Notes under the pieces: generated by a model
What the model was told of the DNA's origin: nothing
What the model saw: the letters and a program-made list of their open reading frames with translations, nothing else
The model's database searches: none
Assembly: GCA_964425415.1 (NCBI GenBank)
Contig: CAYRMJ010000021.1
Span: 1 to 20,512, forward strand
Direction: 5' to 3'
Length of the DNA stretch: 20,512 nt
Source of the DNA: JAADDK01 sp964425415
GTDB lineage: Archaea; Thermoplasmatota; Thermoplasmata; Thermoplasmatales; Aciduliprofundaceae
Translations under genes and position numbers: made by a program
Part shown: positions 14,803 through 20,512 of the stretch, piece by piece
How positions within the stretch are numbered: the first letter of the stretch is position 1
Layout: each line of letters begins with the position of its first letter

Positions 14803-14810
14803 TTTAAATA
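14803..14810 (+). promoter_or_regulatory. TATA box of the Lrp/AsnC regulator
   Basis: TTTAAATA preceded by a purine-rich BRE-like GAAAAG; predicts transcription from about 14832. It rules out the upstream in-frame ATG at 14792-14796, which would place this box inside the coding region. Confidence 0.55.
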
Positions 14811-14845
14811 CGAAAAACGCAGTTATCTTTACGAATGGTGATAAT

Positions 14846-15349
14846 ATGGACGGTGAAAAATGCAAGCTTATAGATAGATGGAAATCATTTGATAAAAATC
14901 TACTTCCGGTTGATGACCTTGATCTGGCGATACTATGCGCACTCAGAGAGAACGCAAGAACTTCAAATTTGGAGTTGGCCAAGAAGCTCGGCGTGAGCGA
15001 GGCAACGGTCAGAAGGAGAATAAAACTCCTTGAGGAAAAGGGAATAATTGGTGGTTATTCTGCATTGATAAACTGCTACGCCATTGAAAATAGCATAAAG
15101 GCTTTTGTTTATCTTAAAGTGGATAAAAGATACATTGATAAAATTGCAGAAGAGCTAAAAACGGAGAATCGTCTCATAACACTGTACAGAATTCTTGGAG
15201 ATTACGACCTGCTCTGCGAGTGCCTGTTTTTGAGCATGCGCGAGTTGCAGGAATTTGAGGACAAAAAATTGAAGAGAAACGAGATTCTATCAACGGTCAC
15301 CCATGTTGTGTCCAGAGCTTACAAAAAATGTGAATGGGTAGGCATATAA
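14846..15349 (+). CDS. Lrp/AsnC-family transcriptional regulator
   Basis: 167 residues. Winged HTH about 22-70 (DDLDLAILCALRENARTSNL then LAKKLGVSEATVRRRIKLLE), connected by EKGIIGGYSALINCY to a RAM ligand-binding/oligomerisation domain (about 80-160, with the typical GDYDLLCECLF strand and a final THVVSR strand). Members form dimers to octamers and often bind amino acids; the effector here is unknown. I start at ATG 14846, about 39 nt after the TATA box, with GGTGAT in the short leader (spacing only 3 nt). Divergent from atpD. A 15-20 residue N-terminal extension precedes the HTH. Confidence 0.9.
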   Translation: MDGEKCKLIDRWKSFDKNLLPVDDLDLAILCALRENARTSNLELAKKLGVSEATVRRRIKLLEEKGIIGGYSALINCYAIENSIKAFVYLKVDKRYIDKIAEELKTENRLITLYRILGDYDLLCECLFLSMRELQEFEDKKLKRNEILSTVTHVVSRAYKKCEWVGI

Positions 15350-15467
15350 AAATTTAAAGATTTTTCCTATTCGTCCCAATCATATTCAAAACCAAAACTA
15401 AGAAATGCAAAGAGATAAATACTACCTTTGCTTAGGAATGATAACAAGGAGCAAGGGGGTGTTAAAA

Positions 15468-15779
15468 ATGATACTGACTGGTAAATTGGAAGCGGAAATG
15501 AAGCTTGTAAAGAGGCACATTGATGTCCTAACAAAAGTTATGCGCAATCAGCCGATAGGCATAATAAAACTTGCGCAGATGATGGAGCTGCCTGAGCATA
15601 AAATACGATACTCGCTGAGAATACTTGAGCAGGAGAATTTGATTGAGCCATCGCCAGAAGGGGCAAAACCCACCAAGAGAGCAAAGAAAGAGATAAAAAA
15701 TATAAAGAACTCTTTGGAAAAAATTATTGAAGATGCGAATGAGATGATTGCCCAAATTGAAGAGATGGAAAAAATGTAA
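15468..15779 (+). CDS. Conserved archaeal winged-helix protein with C-terminal coiled coil
   Basis: 103 residues. The N-terminal helix MILTGKLEAEMKLVKRHIDVL precedes a wHTH: GIIKLAQMMELPEHKIRYSLRILEQENLIEPSPEG (about 27-63), then a basic hinge (KPTKRAKKE) and a predicted coiled coil to the C-terminus (LEKIIEDANEMIAQIEEMEK). The pattern resembles a small wHTH protein widespread in Euryarchaeota, probably a transcription regulator; targets unknown. The ATG at 15468 has GGGGGTG (15455-15461) 6 nt upstream and a TATA-like GATAAATAC at 15414-15422. The longer frame from 15405 would include that promoter. Its stop is 1 bp from the convergent purA stop. Confidence 0.82.
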   Translation: MILTGKLEAEMKLVKRHIDVLTKVMRNQPIGIIKLAQMMELPEHKIRYSLRILEQENLIEPSPEGAKPTKRAKKEIKNIKNSLEKIIEDANEMIAQIEEMEKM

Positions 15780-15780
15780 T

Positions 15781-16980
15781 TCAAAGAACTTCAGTCTTCT
15801 CGGGTTCTGGACCATAAGAAATGTACTTTACCCTCGCACCCGTGAAATCCTCTATCTTTTTGATGAACAGGTTCAGATTTTCATCATCTATGTCCGTCCA
15901 GCCATTCATTGACTCATATTTTGGAACACAATCTTCAATGTTTGGCGGAGGAAAGTCGTAAGTCTCCCCATTGCAATTATAAGTAGTTGCCACTTGCAAA
16001 TCTAAAACACCGGATAAAACATCAACTTTCGTAAGAGCAATCTCATCCACGCCGTTTATCAAGGACGCATATTTTAGAAGCACAAAATCCGGATTTCCAA
16101 CCCTTCTGGGTCTGCCAGTGGTGGCTCCGTACTCACCACCCCTCTCTCTCAAAAAGTTCGCATCTTCTCCAAACAATTCTGTGGGAAACGGTCCAGAGCC
16201 CACCCTCGTCATGTACGCCTTTGCCACACCAATAACTTTGTGTATTCTCCGAGGAGCTATGCCCAATCCAGCGATTATACCTCCAACGGTGGTGTTGGTT
16301 GAGGTGACAAACGGATACGTGCCGAAATCAATATCCAAAAAGCTACCCTGCGAGCCTTCAAAAAGGACATTTTTACCTGAATCCATGGCATGATTGAGCC
16401 AGATCTCAGTATCCACTATGTTTTTCTTTAAACTCAAAAGCATGTTTCTAAGTTCCGAAATTTCCCGTTCAATAGCCCTATGTTCAACATTTAATCCAGC
16501 CAAAGAGAGTTGCTTTCTAAGTCTTGAAACTGCAAAATTCAAATTGAATAAATCACCAATGCGTAGTCCAGAGCGCTGGTACTTGGCCTGATAACATGGC
16601 CCAATTCCCTGCCGCGTGGTGCCAATACCAAGCTCTTTGTCCTGAACTGCGTCAATCTCTTCATGAAAACGCGTGACCACATGGGCACGAGAGGAGATGA
16701 GTATGTTTGCCTTTATTGAATGCTCGTTCAAAATCTTGATTTCATCCATCAGTTTTCTGGGATTGATGACCATTCCGTTTCCCAGCACACCTATTTTGCC
16801 CCTCAATACCCCAGAAGGTATAATGTGAAATTTGAACTTTTCTCCGTCTCTCACTATAGTATGCCCCGCATTGCTGCCCCCTGAAAAACGAGCCACAACA
16901 TCAAAGCGCTCTGCTAAAAAATCCACTATTTTGCCCTTTCCCTCATCTCCAAACTGCATACCAATTACCGCAACGTTCAT
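15781..16980 (-). CDS. purA: Adenylosuccinate synthetase
   Basis: GTP-dependent ligation of IMP and aspartate to adenylosuccinate, the first committed step to AMP; cytosolic. 399 residues, somewhat shorter than the roughly 430 of bacterial enzymes. The P-loop FGDEGKGK carries catalytic D12, GGSNAGHT carries catalytic H40, and the IMP/switch motifs GTTRQGIGP, FEGSQGSFLDIDFGTYPFVTSTNT, TRVGSGPFPTEL, EYGATTGRPRR (aspartate-binding region) and ALTKVDVLSG (guanine specificity) are all present. GAGGTGA 5 nt before the ATG decides the start. Lies downstream of ileS on the same strand with a 196-bp gap. Confidence 0.97.
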   Translation of the reverse strand: MNVAVIGMQFGDEGKGKIVDFLAERFDVVARFSGGSNAGHTIVRDGEKFKFHIIPSGVLRGKIGVLGNGMVINPRKLMDEIKILNEHSIKANILISSRAHVVTRFHEEIDAVQDKELGIGTTRQGIGPCYQAKYQRSGLRIGDLFNLNFAVSRLRKQLSLAGLNVEHRAIEREISELRNMLLSLKKNIVDTEIWLNHAMDSGKNVLFEGSQGSFLDIDFGTYPFVTSTNTTVGGIIAGLGIAPRRIHKVIGVAKAYMTRVGSGPFPTELFGEDANFLRERGGEYGATTGRPRRVGNPDFVLLKYASLINGVDEIALTKVDVLSGVLDLQVATTYNCNGETYDFPPPNIEDCVPKYESMNGWTDIDDENLNLFIKKIEDFTGARVKYISYGPEPEKTEVL

Positions 16981-17022
16981 TGGCTCACCTCTGGATAATC
17001 CACACTTCCAATAATAACCTTT

Positions 17023-17154
17023 TCATCTATTTTCAAATGTTCTTTTCGTATATTCAACAGTTCCCACTAAATTGTTTAAAGCCCTCACTATTGCTAATTT
17101 GGAAGCTCTACAGGGAAAGGTCCCGGATGTCCAATTCTTTGAGGTTTCCATCAT
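17023..17154 (-). CDS. Possible 43-residue small ORF between ileS and purA
   Basis: ATG-ATG start, then a sequence containing TSGTFPCRASKLAIVRALNN and ending KRTFENR. It begins 22 nt after the ileS stop, has a weak AAGG about 5 nt upstream, and stops 42 bp before purA, so it could be read from the ileS transcript. No family recognised, and the plus strand is also open here, so coding cannot be decided by eye. The remaining gap bases hold the purA SD and nothing else I can support. Confidence 0.3.
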   Translation of the reverse strand: MMETSKNWTSGTFPCRASKLAIVRALNNLVGTVEYTKRTFENR

Positions 17155-17176
17155 ATCAACCTTGATGCTATGCTCC

Positions 17177-20100
17177 CTATTCTCTCAATATCGTTATCTT
17201 AATCTTTTTTCCTTCAATGTTCCACTCTCTCACATATCCATCAGCAGCGCTACGCACCAACTCAACGCTCTGCGTCTCACGCATTATGTAATCTCGGAAC
17301 TCTTCAATCACCGCTTCTAACTCAGCATCGCCCTCGTAATTGGCTTTAATCTTTGCATCGTAATCCAGATTTAAATCTTTGCGCATTGTTTGTATTCTGC
17401 GAATGATCTCACGAGCAAGGCCCTCCTTCTTGAGCTCTGGGGTAATGGTTGTGTCCAGATAAATCACAATTGGCAATCCTTCAACCTCAACCGCTTCCAC
17501 GCCTTCCACAGGCTTCTCGTAAACTTCCACATCCTCGGAGGTTATGGAATGACCCTGAATCACCAAATCTCCAGACTTGAGACGTGCTGCGATTTCAGAG
17601 CCTTTCATGGATTTAAGCTCAGCAATTACCTTTTTCATATCTCCCTTTAACCTAGGACCCAGAGACCTGTAATTTATACGTATCTCCGTTTTGGTCATGC
17701 CTTGATGCTCTCCAATCGCTATATCTTTCACATTCACCTCTTCCTTCAAAACATCCACAAACTTCTCCACAATCTTCGCATAATTCTCATCGCAGGCAAC
17801 GGTCATCTTGCTAAGCGGTTGCCTGAGCTTCACATCAGAGAGCTGCCTAGCTCTGCGTCCCGCTTCTGCAATTTTTATGGCAACATTCATCTCCTCCTCC
17901 AATTTCTCGTCAATGAGAGAGGTATCGGGAGAAGGATAGGACTCCAGATGCACACTTTCAAAAGATCCAAAAGTCTCACGATAAATGAGCTCTGAGAGGT
18001 ACGGCGTGAAAGGAGCCATCAACTTAGACATGGTGTGTAAAGATGTTTGAAGAGCCGTGTATGCGCTTCTCTTATCTTCGCTCATCTCCTCGCGCCAGAA
18101 CCTTCTGCGAGAGCGCCGAATGTACCAGTTACTTAGCTCATCAATGAACCGCTCCAGAGCACGAGTCGCAAGATGCACATCGTAATTATCAAGATGCAAC
18201 CTCACATCTGCAATGGTGGAATTGAGACGAGATATGAGCCAACGGTCAAGCTCATTCACAATCTCGTATATCTCTCCAGAGTATTTGTCCAAAGAGGCAT
18301 TGTTTTTGAAAAACACAACCACATTCCACAGAGTTCCCAACGTTTTCTGCGCATATTCCATAACTAAATTTTCAGAAAAGCGTCTGCTCTTCCACACTGG
18401 CGAGGCGTAGAGGTACATGCGCACCGCATCCGCACCCACCTTGTTTATTATGTCCATCGGGTCCACTGCGTTGCCTTTGCTCTTGCTCATCTTCTCCCCA
18501 TCTTCGTCAAGAATCAATCCCAGAGTGAGAACATTTTTGTAAGGCGCACGGTTGAAAACGAGCGTGGAGATGGCCATCTGCGTGTAGAACCAGCCTCGGG
18601 TCTGATCTATGCCCTCAGTTATGAAATCCACCGGAAAGGCATTCTTAAAATCTTCTTCGTTCTCATGGGGATAGTGAAACTGCGCAAAGGGCGCACTGCC
18701 TGAGTCAAACCATACATCCACAAGATACGGTTCACGCTTCATCTCCGCCCCGCAAACGGGACATTTCACCTTGATTTCGTCAACCCATGGACGATGCAAC
18801 TCAAAGTCCTCAGGCACATCACCAATCGTCTGCCTTAAAAGCTCATTCTTGCTTGCAGGTACGAAAACATGTCCTGATGGACATTTCCATATTGGCAGCG
18901 GCGTGCCCCAGTACCTGTTGCGCGATAGAGCCCAGTCTTTAACCTCCTCCAGAAAATTTCCGAATCTGCCATGTTTGAGATGCTCCGGCTTCCAGTTCAC
19001 AGTTTCGTTGTTCTTTATCAACTCCTCTCTTTTCTTGCTCATGGTTATGTACCATGTGTCAAGGGCGTAGTAAAGCAAAGGTGTGCCACAGCGCCAGCAG
19101 AATGGATAAGTGTGCTTCACCGTGCCCTTCTTGAACAGCTTTCCATTCTCCTTAAGCCATTTGAGTATCTCCGCATCCGCATCCTTCACGAACATTCCCT
19201 TCCACGGAGTTTCGGTGAACTTGCCCTCCTCATCCACAGGCTTGATTAATGGAACACCTTCTCGCTTGCATACATTATAATCGTCCTCTCCGAATGCGGG
19301 GGCTATGTGCACTATGCCCGTACCGTCCTCAGTGCTGACGAAATCTGCCGTGGTCACATAGAAAGCATCATGCTCCACAGGAACGAAGGGAATTAGACGG
19401 TCGTATCTCTTTCCCTTCAGCTCGGAGCCTTTCATCTCCCTGATTATCTTTGCCTCACCCAGCACCTCCTTTATGCGGGCTTTGGCAATGTAGTATTTCT
19501 CCCCCTCGTATTCCACAAGCGCGTAATCTATATCCGAGCCAACAGCTAAAAGCAGATTGGAGGGCAGGGTCCACGGTGTGGTGGTCCACACGAGGAAATA
19601 AGCGTCCTCGTCCTTTACCTTGAATTTCACGTACACTGAAGGGTCCTTCGTCTCGCGATATCCCTGAGCGACCTCGTGGCTGCTAAGCGGCGTGCCGCAT
19701 CTGGGACAGTAAGGTACGACCTTGTAATCCTTCACCAGAAGCCCTTGCTCGTATATTCTCTTCAGAGCCCACCATACACTCTCAATGTAGTAATCCTCCA
19801 TCGTTACATAGGCCTTTTCAAAATCAATCCAGAACCCTATGCGACGGGACATTTTTATCCATTCATCCCTGTACTTGAACACGCTCTCCCTGCACATGCG
19901 GTTGAATTCTTTAATTCCGAATTTTTCAATCTCCCTCTTTGAATTTATGCCCAGTTTCTTCTCCACCTCAATCTCCACGGGCAAGCCGTGGCAGTCCCAG
20001 CCTGCAATCCATGGATATATTTCGTATCCGTTCATGGCTTTGTACTTCAAAATGAGGTCCTTCACCGCTCTTGTAAGTGCGTGGCCCATGTGCGGCATGC

Positions 20101-20248
20101 CATTTGCAGTGGGCGGGCCCTCAAGAAATATGAACCTTTCATTTCCTCTATTTTTCTCTCTCAGCTTATCAAATATCCTGCTTGACTCCCAATTTTTCAA
20201 AATTTCTTCCTCTGCACGGGGAAAATCAGCAACGTTGCGAATCTGCAT
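17177..20248 (-). CDS. ileS: Isoleucyl-tRNA synthetase, archaeal/eukaryotic-like type
   Basis: Charges tRNA-Ile and edits mischarged valine. 1023 residues from the ATG at 20248. Class Ia signatures: HMGH (53-56, HIGH motif) after GPPTANGMP, WDCHGLPVEIEVEK, editing-domain TTPWTLPSN, and KMSKS (586-590). Cys pairs CPRC (about 180), CWRC (about 382) and CPVC (about 495) suggest zinc sites. A DALR-like anticodon-binding domain (NWYIRRSRRRFW) and a C-terminal extension ending WNIEGKKIKITILRE follow. A frame can be extended to 20290, but that start would bury a good TATA box (20271-20280) whose distance of 27 nt to ATG 20248 predicts a leaderless mRNA starting there. Confidence 0.96.
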   Translation of the reverse strand: MQIRNVADFPRAEEEILKNWESSRIFDKLREKNRGNERFIFLEGPPTANGMPHMGHALTRAVKDLILKYKAMNGYEIYPWIAGWDCHGLPVEIEVEKKLGINSKREIEKFGIKEFNRMCRESVFKYRDEWIKMSRRIGFWIDFEKAYVTMEDYYIESVWWALKRIYEQGLLVKDYKVVPYCPRCGTPLSSHEVAQGYRETKDPSVYVKFKVKDEDAYFLVWTTTPWTLPSNLLLAVGSDIDYALVEYEGEKYYIAKARIKEVLGEAKIIREMKGSELKGKRYDRLIPFVPVEHDAFYVTTADFVSTEDGTGIVHIAPAFGEDDYNVCKREGVPLIKPVDEEGKFTETPWKGMFVKDADAEILKWLKENGKLFKKGTVKHTYPFCWRCGTPLLYYALDTWYITMSKKREELIKNNETVNWKPEHLKHGRFGNFLEEVKDWALSRNRYWGTPLPIWKCPSGHVFVPASKNELLRQTIGDVPEDFELHRPWVDEIKVKCPVCGAEMKREPYLVDVWFDSGSAPFAQFHYPHENEEDFKNAFPVDFITEGIDQTRGWFYTQMAISTLVFNRAPYKNVLTLGLILDEDGEKMSKSKGNAVDPMDIINKVGADAVRMYLYASPVWKSRRFSENLVMEYAQKTLGTLWNVVVFFKNNASLDKYSGEIYEIVNELDRWLISRLNSTIADVRLHLDNYDVHLATRALERFIDELSNWYIRRSRRRFWREEMSEDKRSAYTALQTSLHTMSKLMAPFTPYLSELIYRETFGSFESVHLESYPSPDTSLIDEKLEEEMNVAIKIAEAGRRARQLSDVKLRQPLSKMTVACDENYAKIVEKFVDVLKEEVNVKDIAIGEHQGMTKTEIRINYRSLGPRLKGDMKKVIAELKSMKGSEIAARLKSGDLVIQGHSITSEDVEVYEKPVEGVEAVEVEGLPIVIYLDTTITPELKKEGLAREIIRRIQTMRKDLNLDYDAKIKANYEGDAELEAVIEEFRDYIMRETQSVELVRSAADGYVREWNIEGKKIKITILRE

Positions 20249-20270
20249 GGGTGCAGGAAAGTAAAGGAGA

Positions 20271-20280
20271 GTATAAATAT
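20271..20280 (-). promoter_or_regulatory. TATA box of ileS
   Basis: Minus-sense ATATTTATAC with GGAAA upstream, centred about 27 nt before the ATG at 20248. It supports the shorter IleRS N-terminus. Confidence 0.6.
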
Positions 20281-20360
20281 TTTCCATCACCTAGTATTGA
20301 AACAAAAGATACTCCTTTTTTATTACTGTTACATCTAAATCACAAAAAAATACATAATGA

Positions 20361-20385
20361 TATTAAGATGAATCACATCTTAATA
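20361..20385 (-). terminator. Perfect 10-bp hairpin overlapping a stop codon, followed by T7
   Basis: TATTAAGATG (20361-20370) and CATCTTAATA (20376-20385) flank a 5-nt loop. On the minus strand it covers the last codon and TAA of the right-edge gene; a T7 run (20344-20350) follows 10 nt later, so it may terminate that gene before ileS. An operator upstream of ileS is the alternative. Confidence 0.55.
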
Positions 20386-20512
20386 GGAAATTCCCAGTTC
20401 TCTTTTGATTTTTCGAATTTCTAGTTTTGCATCGCTTTCATCCATGTAAGTAGGTAACACCACTGTTTCTAGTCTGCTAAGAAGAAACTTAATATCTTTT
20501 TCTGTTAGTTCA
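20380..20512 (-). CDS. C-terminal end of an unidentified gene running off the right edge
   Basis: The minus strand is open for 43 complete codons from the window edge to TAA at 20380-20382. The visible residues start ELTEKDIKFLLSRLE and end IRKIKRELGISY. Charged, helical, no TM segment. Codon use (AGA, ATA-free here, GAA/AAA rich) is unremarkable. Too little remains to name the product. It lies upstream of ileS on the same strand, separated by a hairpin and the ileS promoter. Confidence 0.65.
   Translation of the reverse strand, partial: ELTEKDIKFLLSRLETVVLPTYMDESDAKLEIRKIKRELGISY

Noticed and set aside
14735..14845. N-terminal extension of the Lrp/AsnC regulator
   Set aside because: It would place the TATA box TTTAAATA and the leader inside the coding region; the ATG at 14846 is better supported.
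17100..17160. ATGATGG on the minus strand as a C box between ileS and purA
   Set aside because: No CTGA box follows within a plausible distance.
17072..17320. Plus-strand frame opposite the ileS 3' end
   Set aside because: Its first part looks protein-like, but the second half is antisense to the conserved IleRS C-terminus and it lacks promoter and SD.
1..20512. tRNA, rRNA, CRISPR array, insertion sequence or prophage
   Set aside because: No cloverleaf, rRNA segment, regular repeats, transposase or phage gene was seen in the intergenic regions or ORFs.

Overview
The window looks like part of an archaeal chromosome, assembled as a scaffold with two 100-N gaps (5360-5459 and 6611-6710). Evidence for Archaea: A-type ATP synthase subunit D, an archaeal/eukaryotic-like isoleucyl-tRNA synthetase, several Lrp/AsnC regulators, a C/D-box-type sRNA, and a repeated promoter layout with an A/T-rich TATA-like box about 24-29 nt upstream of the start codon (leaderless or nearly leaderless mRNAs). 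A member of Thermoplasmatota, perhaps Aciduliprofundum-like, is my inference from gene content and style; no marker in the window proves it.

Layout. 1-2070 (minus): an overlapping nadX-nadA-nadC operon for oxygen-independent de novo NAD synthesis from aspartate; nadC runs off the left edge. 2222-3070 (plus): a secreted, membrane-anchored protein, convergent with a tandem-HTH Lrp-like regulator (3081-3950, minus). 4120-4182 (plus): a 20-residue ORF with a strong promoter and a near-perfect Shine-Dalgarno. 4839-5312 and 4202-4828 (minus): a two-TM protein followed by endonuclease III. Between the gaps sits a 1.15-kb contig holding the tail of an unknown gene and a complete isocitrate/isopropylmalate dehydrogenase-family gene. 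After the second gap comes an M20 metallopeptidase cut by the gap (6711-7633, minus). 7777-11337 (plus): a 1186-residue cell-surface protein with two intact phospholipase D HKD motifs, a lamin-tail domain and OB-like domains.

11345-12976 (minus): pyruvate kinase with a degenerate C-terminal swivel-like domain. The following 376-bp interval is not empty. It holds a predicted C/D box sRNA (about 13070-13128, plus) whose second guide pairs with the universal CCGCCCGUC segment of 16S rRNA and places C1402 (E. coli numbering) at the methylation position, and a 48-residue leaderless ORF (13210-13356). Then come OsmC (minus), atpD with a small overlapping membrane protein (minus), an Lrp/AsnC regulator and a small winged-helix protein (plus), purA (minus), a possible 43-residue ORF, ileS (minus), and the tail of another minus-strand gene at the right edge.

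The region is compact. Convergent pairs end 10, 7 and 1 bp apart or overlap by 4 bp, and co-directional genes overlap by 1-8 bp. Most genes are housekeeping (NAD, purine, glycolysis, translation, repair, ATP synthase). The most notable elements are the predicted C/D sRNA, the multidomain surface PLD protein and the small ORFs in the gaps between annotated-size genes.
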